Assembly: GCF_016862175.1 (NCBI RefSeq)
Contig: NZ_BOML01000041.1
Coordinates: forward strand, 62,001 to 126,000
Direction of reading: 5' to 3'
Source of the DNA: Paractinoplanes durhamensis
GTDB taxonomy: Bacteria; Actinomycetota; Actinomycetes; Mycobacteriales; Micromonosporaceae
Length of the DNA stretch: 64,000 nt
Below are positions 1 to 8,490 of the stretch, piece after piece. Every line of letters starts with the position of its first letter. Position 1 is the first letter of the stretch. The translations under genes and the position numbers were made by a program. The notes under the pieces were generated by a model, which saw nothing but the letters and a program-made list of their open reading frames with translations, was not told the origin of the DNA and made no database searches.

Positions 1-332
1 AGAAGATCGAGGAGCTCGTCGTCCGCACCCGCAACGGCGGCGCCGAGGTGGTCGCGCTGCTGAAGACCGGTTCGGCCTACTACGCCCCGTCGGCCGCCGC
101 GGCCCGGATGGCCAAGGCCGTCATCGAGGACTCCGGCGAGGTCCTGCCGGTCTGCGCCTGGGTCGAGGGCGAATACGGCATCTCCGGCGTCTACCTCGGC
201 GTCGAGGCTCAGGTCGGCCGGGACGGCATCAAGAAGGTCGTCGAGGAGAAGCTCACCGACACCGAGATCGCCGGCCTCAAGGAGGCCGCCGAGGCCGTCC
301 GCGCCAAGCAGGCGGACGTCGCCAACCTCTGA
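1..332 (+). CDS. mdh: Malate dehydrogenase, C-terminal part (5' end outside window)
   Basis: This is the last third of a TCA-cycle NAD-dependent malate dehydrogenase, which interconverts malate and oxaloacetate in the cytosol. The open frame runs from base 3 with no stop until 332, about 109 codons. The visible residues include the family's C-terminal signature KTGSAYYAPSAAAARM and the closing strand-helix part VYLGVEAQVGRDGIKK. The dinucleotide-binding fold and catalytic Asp/His are upstream of the window and cannot be inspected. A strong hairpin follows 16 bases after the stop. It sits close to isocitrate dehydrogenase, another TCA enzyme, but the two are separated by an oppositely oriented gene. 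Confidence 0.93.
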   Translation, partial: KIEELVVRTRNGGAEVVALLKTGSAYYAPSAAAARMAKAVIEDSGEVLPVCAWVEGEYGISGVYLGVEAQVGRDGIKKVVEEKLTDTEIAGLKEAAEAVRAKQADVANL

Positions 333-347
333 GCGCGCTGCTTTTTC

Positions 348-380
348 GGAAAGGCCGGGGCCGGTGGCCCCGGCCTTTCC
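348..380 (+). terminator. Intrinsic terminator between mdh and the MBL-fold gene
   Basis: A perfect 15-bp stem (348-362 pairs with 366-380) with a 3-base loop lies between two convergent genes, 16 bases after the mdh stop and 10 bases from the stop of the opposite gene. It can serve both directions. There is a T-run before the stem (342-346) on the plus strand, which would act as the U-tract for minus-strand transcripts. Confidence 0.8.
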
Positions 381-389
381 GCTTGTCGG

Positions 390-1199
390 TCACCCCAACG
401 GCAGCTCGCGGAAGGCCGTGCCCAGGTGCGAGATGGCCAGTGTCGTGCCCCGGCCGCCGGCCTCGGCCAGCGCTTTGCGGCGACTCGCGCGGGCCCGCTC
501 CGGGTCGACGTCGCTCGCATAGGCCAACTCGGGGTGCAGCAGCTGGATCGCGTGCACCAGCAGGTCGCCGGTCACCAGCAGGCTGTCGTCGCCGTCCTCG
601 ACGAGCACGGTCTGGTGGCCCGGGGTGTGCCCGGGCGTCGAGAGGACCCGGAGGCCGGGGCTCAGGTCGTGGTCGCCGTCGAGCACCTGCAGCCGGCCCT
701 GGGCCCACAGCGGCTCGATCAGCAGGTCATATTGGCCCGCCTGGTCGCGGTTGGCCCGGTAGGCGTCGAAGTCGGCCTGCTGCACGATCACCCGGGCGTG
801 GGTGAACGGTGAGTCGCGCGGGACCGCCCAGCCCATGTGGTCGTTGTGCAGGTGGGTCAGCACGATCGCGGAGACCTCTGACGGCGCGATCCCGGCCGCG
901 GCGAGCTCGTCGGGCAGGTGACCCGGCACCGGGGCCCAATCGGCCGCCAGCGAGCCCTCAGGGCCGATCCCGGCGTCGACCAGGGTGACCGGACCATCGC
1001 CGGCCCGGATCGCGTAGCTCCGGAAACGCAGCCACCACTCCCCGCCGGAGCCGCGCGCGGCCGGATCGAGCGCATCGGCCTCGGCCCACTGTGCGGCGGT
1101 GGCGCCGGGGAAACACTCCTGCCGGGGGTCGGGAAACGGGCCCTCGGCGTCTTGCAGCGCGATGACCGTGAGCCGCCCGACGGTGTGCGTGAATGGCAT
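390..1199 (-). CDS. MBL-fold metallo-hydrolase
   Basis: A 269-aa metallo-beta-lactamase-fold hydrolase. The zinc signature HLHNDH is at residues 116-121, followed by H191 in TPGHTPGH and D212 in TGDLLVH, the expected order of metal ligands for a two-metal hydrolase. The substrate is not predictable from sequence; relatives include lactonases and other thioester or ester hydrolases. The ATG at 1199 is chosen because the protein-like N-terminus (MPFTHTVGRL) begins there, although the frame stays open upstream as an antisense shadow of icd. It has no signal peptide and is probably cytoplasmic. It is divergent from icd, with 192 bases between the two starts. Confidence 0.85.
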   Translation of the reverse strand: MPFTHTVGRLTVIALQDAEGPFPDPRQECFPGATAAQWAEADALDPAARGSGGEWWLRFRSYAIRAGDGPVTLVDAGIGPEGSLAADWAPVPGHLPDELAAAGIAPSEVSAIVLTHLHNDHMGWAVPRDSPFTHARVIVQQADFDAYRANRDQAGQYDLLIEPLWAQGRLQVLDGDHDLSPGLRVLSTPGHTPGHQTVLVEDGDDSLLVTGDLLVHAIQLLHPELAYASDVDPERARASRRKALAEAGGRGTTLAISHLGTAFRELPLG

Positions 1200-1340
1200 G
1201 AGGGAGATTGTGCCGGGCGTGGGGGGTTCCCCGCGTGCCTGTTCTCGGGCCTGTGGATAACCCGCTGACCTGAGGGAAAACGGGCAATAGCGATCTGGAT
1301 AACGCCAGGTCGGGGGCGGTCGACGATCTTCCGCCTCCGG

Positions 1341-1358
1341 GCAGTACGCTCGTACTGC
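1341..1358 (+). promoter_or_regulatory. Perfect 8-bp palindrome upstream of icd
   Basis: The sequence GCAGTACG-CT-CGTACTGC is a perfect dyad 33 bases upstream of the icd start. Its right arm contains TACTGC, a plausible -10 element, so a dimeric regulator binding here would overlap the promoter. No known regulator consensus was recognised; an operator role is inference. Confidence 0.35.
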
Positions 1359-1391
1359 TAAGCATGTGTTTCGGGAGAGGAGCGCCGGCCG

Positions 1392-2606
1392 ATGGCGAAA
1401 ATCAAGGTCACAAACCCGGTCGTGGAGCTCGACGGCGACGAGATGACCCGGATCATCTGGAAGCAGATCCGGGAGCAGCTGATCCTGCCCTATCTCGATG
1501 TCCCCCTCGAGTACTACGACCTGTCGATCCAGTATCGCGACGAGACCGACGACCAGGTGACGATCGACGCGGCCAACGCCATCAAGCGGCACGGCGTCGG
1601 CGTCAAGTGCGCCACCATCACGCCCGACGAGGCGCGGGTGGAGGAGTTCGGCCTGAAGAAGATGTGGCGGTCGCCGAACGGCACGATCCGCAACATCCTC
1701 GGCGGCGTGGTCTTCCGCGAGCCGATCATCATGGAAAACGTACCCAGGCTGGTGCCGGGCTGGACCAAGCCGATCATCATCGGCCGGCACGCCCACGGCG
1801 ACCAGTACAAGGCGACCGACTTCGTCGCTCCGTCGGCCGGCAAGTTCACCATGACCTTCACGCCCGCGGACGGGTCGGCGCCGATGGAGTTCCTGGTCGC
1901 CGACTTCCCGGCCGGCGGTGTCGGCATGGGTATGTACAACTACGACGAGTCGATCCGCGACTTCGCGCGGGCCTCGTTCCGCTACGGCCTGGCGCGCAAC
2001 TACCCGGTCTACCTGTCGACGAAGAACACCATCCTCAAGGCGTACGACGGTCGCTTCAAGGACCTGTTCGCCGAGATCTTCGAGACCGAGTTCGCCGCCG
2101 AGTTCGCCACCGCGGGCCTCACCTACGAGCACCGGCTCATCGACGACATGGTCGCGGCCGCGATGAAGTGGGACGGCGGGTACGTCTGGGCCTGCAAGAA
2201 CTACGACGGTGACGTGCAGTCCGACACCGTGGCCCAGGGCTTCGGCTCGCTCGGCCTGATGACCTCGGTGCTGATGACGCCGGACGGCCGGACGGTCGAG
2301 GCCGAGGCCGCGCACGGCACGGTCACCCGGCACTACCGGCAGTGGCAGAAGGGCGAGAAGACCTCGACCAACCCGATCGCCTCGATCTTCGCCTGGACCG
2401 GCGGCCTCAAGCACCGCGGCGTCCTGGACAGCACCCCCGAGGTGACCGAGTTCGCCAAGACGCTCGAGCAGGTCTGCATCGACACCGTCGAGGCCGGCCA
2501 GATGACCAAGGACCTCGCGCTGCTCATCTCGCGGGACGCGCCCTGGCTGACCACCGACGAGTTCATGAACGCGCTCGACGAGAACCTCGCTCGCAAGCTC
2601 GGCTGA
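1392..2606 (+). CDS. icd: NADP-dependent isocitrate dehydrogenase
   Basis: A 404-aa homodimeric-type isocitrate dehydrogenase that oxidatively decarboxylates isocitrate to 2-oxoglutarate with NADP, giving NADPH in the TCA cycle. The N-terminus MAKIKVTNPVVELDGDEM and the substrate-binding segment around SPNGTIRNILGG (residues 95-106) match the eukaryotic-like subfamily II enzymes, as does the total length. A good Shine-Dalgarno (GGGAGAGGAG) precedes the ATG. It is monocistronic, ending in a strong hairpin, with a perfect palindrome upstream that may be an operator. Confidence 0.96.
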   Translation: MAKIKVTNPVVELDGDEMTRIIWKQIREQLILPYLDVPLEYYDLSIQYRDETDDQVTIDAANAIKRHGVGVKCATITPDEARVEEFGLKKMWRSPNGTIRNILGGVVFREPIIMENVPRLVPGWTKPIIIGRHAHGDQYKATDFVAPSAGKFTMTFTPADGSAPMEFLVADFPAGGVGMGMYNYDESIRDFARASFRYGLARNYPVYLSTKNTILKAYDGRFKDLFAEIFETEFAAEFATAGLTYEHRLIDDMVAAAMKWDGGYVWACKNYDGDVQSDTVAQGFGSLGLMTSVLMTPDGRTVEAEAAHGTVTRHYRQWQKGEKTSTNPIASIFAWTGGLKHRGVLDSTPEVTEFAKTLEQVCIDTVEAGQMTKDLALLISRDAPWLTTDEFMNALDENLARKLG

Positions 2607-2623
2607 CCGCCGGACTCCGCAGA

Positions 2624-2652
2624 AACGGCCGCCGGCGATGCCGGCGGCCGTT
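2624..2652 (+). terminator. Intrinsic terminator of icd
   Basis: A perfect 13-bp stem (2624-2636 with 2640-2652) and a 3-base loop begin 17 bases after the icd stop, followed by a T-containing tail. The stretch from here to 2838 shows no gene; it contains a 12-bp direct repeat (GTTCTGTTCCCC at 2650 and 2826) of no obvious function. Confidence 0.8.
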
Positions 2653-2838
2653 CTGTTCCCCGATCGGGGATATGCGCAAATTGCATGTTTGGTTCCGTAA
2701 CCAGTGGTTAGGGCCCTCGTTTTTCACAGCGAAACGGATGACGGCTGCGACGCCGAGGAGATTCGCCCACCGATGGCTGCCTTGTCCCGGGCGCCGCTCG
2801 GTTCTCCCCGGTCCACGCGCAGCCAGTTCTGTTCCCCT

Positions 2839-2866
2839 GCGGGGGGCCTTGTCCCGGGCCCCCCGC
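2839..2866 (-). terminator. Hairpin downstream of the DinB-like gene
   Basis: A 10-bp GC stem (2839-2848 with 2857-2866) and an 8-base loop lie 10 bases beyond the stop of the minus-strand DinB-like gene. Together with the icd hairpin it insulates the two convergent genes. Confidence 0.6.
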
Positions 2867-2876
2867 CCCTAAATCT

Positions 2877-3407
2877 CTACTGTCCGACGCGCCCGTCGAT
2901 GCGCTCGCGCAGGAAGTCGGCGTGGCCGTTGTGGCGGGCGTACTCCTCGATCATGTGGACCAGGACCTCGCGCAGGGCCAGGCCGCCCTCGCCGAGGTAG
3001 CCCAGGTCGTCGAGCGAGTCGACGTAGTCCTCGGCGAACGCGATCTCCGAGCGCCAGCGGGTGAAGGCCTCCTTGACCACCTCGTCGTCGGCGATCGCGC
3101 CGTCGAAGTCGCCGTCCGGGTTGTCCTCGCGGTAATGGCGGGGCATCTCGAAGCCCGCCATGTGGTTGCGGAACCAGCCCTGCTCCACCCCGGCCATGTG
3201 CCGCACCAGCCCCAGCAGCGACATCTTCGATGGCTCCACCGCCCGCGCGGCCATCTGCTCCGCGGTCAGGTCGGCACACTTCAGCTCGAGCGTCAGTCGC
3301 TGATCGCGGAGGTACCCGACGAGGGTGTCCCGCTCACCGGTGTAACCACCATCGGTGCGCGGATCCTCGTCGGGATGGACGAACATGTTGGACCAGGCGA
3401 ATCCCAT
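2877..3407 (-). CDS. DinB-like (DUF664) protein
   Basis: A 176-aa protein of the DinB/YfiT-like four-helix metalloenzyme superfamily, DUF664 branch. The run from the MSLLGLVRHMAGVEQGWFRN segment to the C-terminal HMIEEYARHNGHADFLRE supplies the widely spaced histidines expected for the metal site. Some members are mycothiol- or bacillithiol-dependent transferases, but the substrate here cannot be named. The ATG at 3407 starts the conserved region; the frame is open further upstream without protein-like sequence. The gene follows galT with 64 bases between them and may be read from the same transcript. Confidence 0.8.
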   Translation of the reverse strand: MGFAWSNMFVHPDEDPRTDGGYTGERDTLVGYLRDQRLTLELKCADLTAEQMAARAVEPSKMSLLGLVRHMAGVEQGWFRNHMAGFEMPRHYREDNPDGDFDGAIADDEVVKEAFTRWRSEIAFAEDYVDSLDDLGYLGEGGLALREVLVHMIEEYARHNGHADFLRERIDGRVGQ

Positions 3408-3471
3408 GACTCCGACCCTCTGACAACGGATGGTCCGAGCGCAACCGCCGTCCCACGCGGGAGCGGCCGGC

Positions 3472-4556
<1,085 letters not shown>

Positions 4557-4560
<4 letters not shown>

Positions 4561-5333
4561 TGCGCGGTCACCACTACGAGCTCGGGCACGGTCTCCTCCA
4601 GCAGGGTGCGGGCCTGCAGGTCGAGGCCTTCGTCGGTGATGAGCACGTCGGCGCGCTCGAGCGGAACGATCGAGGAGATGCCGACGGTGCCCCACTTGGT
4701 GTGGTCGGCGAGCACGACGAGCCGCTCGGCCGCCTCGACCAGGGCGCGGTTGACGTCGGCCTCCATCAGGTTGGGGGTGGTGTAGCCGGCCCGCTCGCTC
4801 ATCCCGTGGACGCCCAGGAACAGCATGTCCAGGTGCAGGGAGCGGATCGCGGCGACCGCGACCGAGCCGACCAGGGCGTCCGACGGCGTACGGGTGCCGC
4901 CGGTCAGGATCACCGTCTGGTCGGGGCGCCCGGCCCGGTAGAAGACGTCGGCGACCGGGATCGAGTTGGTGACCACGGTCAGGTCGGGCACGTCGACCAG
5001 GCGCTGGGCGAGCCCGGCGGTGGTGGTGCCGGCCGACAGCGCGATCGCGTCGCCCGGCGAGACCAGCGCGGCGGCGTGCCCGGCCATCGCGGCCTTCTCG
5101 GCGCGCTGGCGCACCGACTTGGCGGCGAAGCCCGGCTCGTGCGCCGATCCGGGGCTCACGGTGGTCGCTCCGCCGTGTACCTTCGCCAGGAGCCCGCGGT
5201 CGGCCAGCGACTCCAGGTCGCGGCGGATGGTCATGTCGGAGACGCCGTATTCGGACGCCAGCTCACTGACCCGGACGCCACCCGCGGCGCGCACCCGGTC
5301 GAGGATGGCGGCCTGGCGCTGTTGGGCTAACAC
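4557..5333 (-). CDS. DeoR/GlpR-family transcriptional regulator
   Basis: A 258-aa sugar-metabolism repressor. The winged helix-turn-helix spans about residues 18-53 (VSELASEYGVSDMTIRRDLE), followed by the DeoR effector domain, which resembles ISOCOT-fold sugar-phosphate-binding proteins (SAGTTTAGLAQRL near residue 100). The start is GTG at 5333, which matches the family N-terminus. The second codon is the rare TTA (5330-5328), so expression probably depends on the TAA-anticodon tRNA-Leu at 57.76 kb. It is coupled by a 4-bp overlap to galT and probably represses it in response to a sugar phosphate. Confidence 0.9.
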
Positions 5334-5352
5334 TCAAGAATCCGCACTAATT

Positions 5353-5388
5353 CGAACACGCCCGAACACTACCGTGCGATCGGGCGTG
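5353..5388 (-). promoter_or_regulatory. Direct and inverted repeats upstream of the DeoR gene
   Basis: Two copies of CGAACAC (5353-5359 and 5363-5369) are spaced exactly 10 bases apart, about one helical turn. They overlap the left arm of a perfect 9-bp inverted repeat (CACGCCCGA 5357-5365, TCGGGCGTG 5380-5388). This could be the autoregulatory operator of the DeoR gene that starts at 5333, or the terminator of the glycosyltransferase gene that ends at 5404. Confidence 0.35.
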
Positions 5389-5403
5389 GTGGAAAGAGTG
5401 ACG

Positions 5404-6318
5404 TCAGATACCGCGGCCTCGTTTGTGCAGCGCTGAAAGCACATTCTCGACCTTGACCGCACCGGTCATCGCGGCCAGCGCGATCGCCGTCCGCGGCTCC
5501 TTCCAGTTGGCCCGCACCGCCTCCTTGCTGAACTGCCACGCCTGGCTGCGGTTGCCGGTCGCGGCCGACCAGCAGGCCAGTTGCCCGTAGACCCGGGCCG
5601 CGCCGGGGCGGCATCCGCTGATCTCCGGGTGGCGTTGCATCATCCAGCGCAGCGACGAGATCTTGGTGGCGTACTCGTACGCATAGTGCGAGGTCCGCCC
5701 CCACAGCACCCGGACCAGCGGCTCGTCGAGGTGCACGATCGGCGCCCGCCGCGCTGCCCGAAGGAGCAGATCCCAGTCCTCGTTCTGGCTGCCCGGCGCG
5801 TCCTCGGCGACCAGGCCGATCGCGTCCTCGGCGAACGCCTCCCGGCGGATCAGGAACGACGACGAGTGCAGCATCGACATCCGGGAGCGGGCCAACTCGT
5901 CGACCGTGACCCGGCTGCGGCCGGCCAGCCGCGGCGTGCTCTTTCCCTCGAACTCGACAGCGATCGCACAGGTGGCCATCTCCGAGTCGGGCTCGGACAT
6001 CAGGGCGGCCACCTGCCGGCGCAGCTTGTCCGGCAGCCAGCGGTCGTCGTCGTCGCAGAACGCCACGTAATCGGTGTCCAGCGCGAGGATGCCGGTGTTG
6101 CGGGCGCCGGCCAGCCCGGACGTCCGCCAGTTGGTGAGCACCAGCACCTGCACGCCCTCGGTCGAGGCGAGCAGGTAGTCGGGCTCGGTCTGGTCGTACA
6201 CCACCAAGATCTTCAAATCGCCCGGGTAGCGCTGGTCGCGCACCCCGGCGATGGCCTGGCGGACCAGCTCGGGCCGGTTGCGGGTGGGGATGACAACGCC
6301 GACCGAGGGCCAGTTCAT
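5404..6318 (-). CDS. Glycosyltransferase family 2
   Basis: A 304-aa GT-A-fold glycosyltransferase. The N-terminal VGVVIPTRNRPELVRQAI motif binds the nucleotide-sugar, and the acidic metal motif is FCDDDDRW (about residues 88-95). SQNEDWDLLLRA at about residue 176 is the usual acceptor or base segment. Donor and acceptor sugars cannot be predicted. The ATG at 6318 overlaps the stop of the upstream sulfotransferase by 4 bp, so the two are coupled. Presumably it adds a sugar to the polysaccharide repeat unit built by the neighbouring locus. Confidence 0.9.
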   Translation of the reverse strand: MNWPSVGVVIPTRNRPELVRQAIAGVRDQRYPGDLKILVVYDQTEPDYLLASTEGVQVLVLTNWRTSGLAGARNTGILALDTDYVAFCDDDDRWLPDKLRRQVAALMSEPDSEMATCAIAVEFEGKSTPRLAGRSRVTVDELARSRMSMLHSSSFLIRREAFAEDAIGLVAEDAPGSQNEDWDLLLRAARRAPIVHLDEPLVRVLWGRTSHYAYEYATKISSLRWMMQRHPEISGCRPGAARVYGQLACWSAATGNRSQAWQFSKEAVRANWKEPRTAIALAAMTGAVKVENVLSALHKRGRGI

Positions 6319-7247
6319 CGTGCGTCCTCTCGAAAAACGGGGTATCCGTAGGCCCGCAGCATCGGGGCGCACACCGCGCCGACCAGCCGGCGCTGCCGGG
6401 GTGGCAGCGAGCGCACCCAGGCGTCGTCCCGGCGCAGCGGCAGCTGCCCGACGGTGAAGCGCATCGGATTGCCGGCGGCGCTGTGCCCGACCTTCAGATC
6501 GGCCTGGCCGTCGTGCAGGAAGTCGAGGTCGGCCGGGCCGAGGTCGACGCCGGCGAACTCGGCCAGCGCCGTGAGCGCGGTGCGCGGGTCGGCCACGAAC
6601 TCCTCGTAGCGGATCCGGTGCACCGGCACCCCGCGCCGGGACAGCAGGCTGAACGCGGCGTTGTGCGCGTTCCACAGCAGAGCCGAGCGGCCGGGGGAGT
6701 AGCGGGTCATCTGGTCGCTGCCGTCGGTCTCCGGCCTGCTGACGGTCTTGGTCCACGAGTAGGCGACGCCGCGCGCGTCCCGCACCACGTGCACCACCCG
6801 CAGGTCGATGCCGCCGGACCAGCGCAGCACGTGGGCGAGTGCCGAGTGCTTGGACGAGTCGACCACCACCCGGGCGCCGGAGACCTCGGCGGCCGCGGCG
6901 TAGACCCGGCTGTAGAAGTCGGCGTATTCGTGCACCTCCTCCGGCGCCTCGACGGCGGTGGCGAGCCGGGGGATGTGCCGGGTGCGCTCGACCGCGTCGC
7001 GCAGGTGGTGCACCCGGTCGACGTCGACGTTGTGCCAGCCGCCGAAGGCCAGCGCGCCGACCCGCCGCCAGAAGCCGCACGCCGAGAAGTGGGCGCCGCA
7101 GCCGCAGCGCTCGTCGTCGCGGATGTCGCGCTGCCAGAGATGAACGACCTCACCGAGCGCGCATACGCCGGGAAGTTCGCCGAGCAGACGTTCGACGAGC
7201 GTTGTCCCGCTACGTCCTAATCCGCCCAGAAATAAGACCCGTGCCAC
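6315..7247 (-). CDS. Sulfotransferase (PAPS-dependent), TTA-containing
   Basis: A 310-aa sulfotransferase. The N-terminal 5'-phosphosulfate-binding loop is LGGLGRSGTTLVERLLG (residues 7-23). The middle section with VVVDSSKHSALAHVL and VVHVVRDARGVAYSW matches the 3'-phosphate-binding region. It would transfer sulfate from PAPS to a sugar or lipid acceptor. The start is GTG at 7247 with GGTGGG upstream. Codons 5 (7235-7233) and 10 (7220-7218) are both TTA, an exceptional density at the 5' end that suggests translational control by the bldA-type tRNA. It is coupled to the GT2 gene downstream and divergent from the WecG-type gene across a perfect dyad. Confidence 0.88.
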   Translation of the reverse strand: MARVLFLGGLGRSGTTLVERLLGELPGVCALGEVVHLWQRDIRDDERCGCGAHFSACGFWRRVGALAFGGWHNVDVDRVHHLRDAVERTRHIPRLATAVEAPEEVHEYADFYSRVYAAAAEVSGARVVVDSSKHSALAHVLRWSGGIDLRVVHVVRDARGVAYSWTKTVSRPETDGSDQMTRYSPGRSALLWNAHNAAFSLLSRRGVPVHRIRYEEFVADPRTALTALAEFAGVDLGPADLDFLHDGQADLKVGHSAAGNPMRFTVGQLPLRRDDAWVRSLPPRQRRLVGAVCAPMLRAYGYPVFREDAR

Positions 7248-7258
7248 TTTCGCCCACC

Positions 7259-7288
7259 TTCGCTCGTTTCGCTCCTATAACGAGCGAA
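7259..7288. promoter_or_regulatory. Perfect 10-bp inverted repeat between divergent genes
   Basis: TTCGCTCGTT (7259-7268) and AACGAGCGAA (7279-7288) form a perfect dyad with a 10-base centre, and the half-element TTCGCTC is repeated at 7268-7274. TATAAC (7276-7281, plus) and TATAGG (7278-7273, minus) are possible -10 elements inside it. It lies in the 61-base space between the sulfotransferase and the WecG/TagA-type gene, so one regulator could control both directions. Confidence 0.5.
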
Positions 7289-7308
7289 CAAGCGTGAAGG
7301 AGGCGAAG

Positions 7309-8091
7309 GTGTCCATCGAGGCTTTCGACCGGGTCGAGCTGGACGGTACGGGCATCGACCGGATCACCGAGGCCGAGGTCGTGGCGGTGGTCCGGGAGGC
7401 GCTCACGCACGGGCGCGGCGGCCGGATCATCACCCCGAACGTCGACATCCTGCGTCGTGCGCAGACCGAGCAGGAGGCCCGCGAGCACCTCGACGACGCC
7501 GACCTGATCGTCGCCGACGGCATGCCGCTGATCTGGGCCAGCCGGCTGGGTGGCAGGCCGTTGCCGGAGCGGGTGGCCGGCAGCAGCCTGATCTGGTCGC
7601 TGTCCGCGGGCCTCGGGCTGGATCGGCGGTCGATCTTCGTGGTCGGCGGCTCGCCGGCGAACGACGGAGCGGCGAAGGCGGCGGACCGGCTCGCGGAAGA
7701 ATGCGTCGGGTTGCGCATCGCCGGAACGATCTGCCCGGACTTCGGCTTCGAGAAAGATCCTGAGACGTACGCCCAGGTCTGCGCGAAGGTGGCCGACGCG
7801 CAGCCCGACCTGGTCTTCGTCGGGCTGGGCTTCCCCAAGCAGGAGCGGATGATCGCGAAGCTGAAGCCGATGCTGCCGACCAGCTGGTTCATCGGCTGCG
7901 GGGCGGCGGTCAACTTCGTGGCCGGCGACGTCGAGCGGGCGCCGCGCTGGATGCAGCGCACCGGGCTGGAATGGGCGCACCGGCTCGGCACCGAGCCGCG
8001 CCGGCTGGCGAGCCGCTACCTGCGGCACGACGCGCCCTACGCGCTGCGGCTGCTGGCCCGCGCCCCCGGACAACGGGTACGCACGCGCTAA
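7309..8091 (+). CDS. WecG/TagA/CpsF-family glycosyltransferase
   Basis: A 260-aa GT26-family enzyme. Relatives transfer N-acetylmannosamine(uronic acid) or glucosyl residues onto lipid-linked intermediates at the inner membrane face. The family motifs are visible: ITPNVDILRRA, the substrate loop VADGMPLIWASRLGG, and FVGLGFPKQERM toward the C-terminus. The start is placed at GTG 7309 because a near-perfect Shine-Dalgarno (GAAGGAGG, 7296-7303) sits 5 bases upstream; an in-frame GTG at 7294 would add five residues but lies within that region. It probably performs an early step of the exopolysaccharide repeat unit. Confidence 0.88.
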   Translation: MSIEAFDRVELDGTGIDRITEAEVVAVVREALTHGRGGRIITPNVDILRRAQTEQEAREHLDDADLIVADGMPLIWASRLGGRPLPERVAGSSLIWSLSAGLGLDRRSIFVVGGSPANDGAAKAADRLAEECVGLRIAGTICPDFGFEKDPETYAQVCAKVADAQPDLVFVGLGFPKQERMIAKLKPMLPTSWFIGCGAAVNFVAGDVERAPRWMQRTGLEWAHRLGTEPRRLASRYLRHDAPYALRLLARAPGQRVRTR

Positions 8092-8102
8092 CCGTACGGG
8101 CG

Positions 8103-8108
8103 TACTGT
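8103..8108 (+). promoter_or_regulatory. Putative -10 element for a leaderless VOC mRNA
   Basis: TACTGT ends 7 bases before the ATG at 8116, and no Shine-Dalgarno is visible. This is the geometry of a leaderless transcript in actinomycetes. No convincing -35 element is seen. Confidence 0.35.
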
Positions 8109-8115
8109 AACGCGC

Positions 8116-8490
8116 ATGGATTTCACCATCGAGCGCCTGCACCACGTCCAGCTACTGATCCCGCCGGGCGGCGAAGAGGCCGCCCGGCAGTTCTACGGCG
8201 GGGTGCTCGGCATGATCGAGCTGGTCAAGCCGCCGGTGCTGGCGGCTCGGGGTGGGTGCTGGTTCCGGAGCGGGGGCTGGGAAGTCCACCTGTCCCCGGT
8301 GCCCGACTTCGCGCCGGCCACCAAGGCTCATCCCGGCGTACTCATCAACGGTCTTGATCTTTTGGCGGAGAAACTCGAAGCCGCCGGTTACCCGGTCGAG
8401 TGGGATCCCCACTTCCCGGGTCACCGGCGGCTCTATGCCATCGACGGGCACGGCAACAGACTCGAATTTCTGGAGCCGGTCAAGGATTGA
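8116..8490 (+). CDS. VOC-family (glyoxalase/bleomycin-resistance fold) protein
   Basis: A 124-aa single-domain vicinal-oxygen-chelate protein. The two beta-alpha-beta-beta-beta modules are recognisable: HHVQLLIPPGGEEAARQFY at the start, and the C-terminal YAIDGHGNRLEFLEP, which carries the metal-ligand glutamate position. Substrate is unknown; relatives include dioxygenases, isomerases and antibiotic-binding proteins. Its 3' end overlaps the 3' end of the convergent GH26-like lipoprotein gene by 11 bp. A TACTGT element just before the ATG suggests a leaderless mRNA. Confidence 0.85.
   Translation: MDFTIERLHHVQLLIPPGGEEAARQFYGGVLGMIELVKPPVLAARGGCWFRSGGWEVHLSPVPDFAPATKAHPGVLINGLDLLAEKLEAAGYPVEWDPHFPGHRRLYAIDGHGNRLEFLEPVKD

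Noticed and set aside
1200..2414. Long minus-strand open frame continuing upstream of the MBL gene through icd
   Set aside because: It is antisense to the clearly coding icd gene, its translation is Arg/Gly/Val-rich without family features, and the MBL fold starts at 1199.
2650..2837. Direct repeat GTTCTGTTCCCC at 2650 and 2826 between convergent genes
   Set aside because: Only 12 bases, no flanking inverted repeats or target duplication, and no gene; not enough to call a mobile element.
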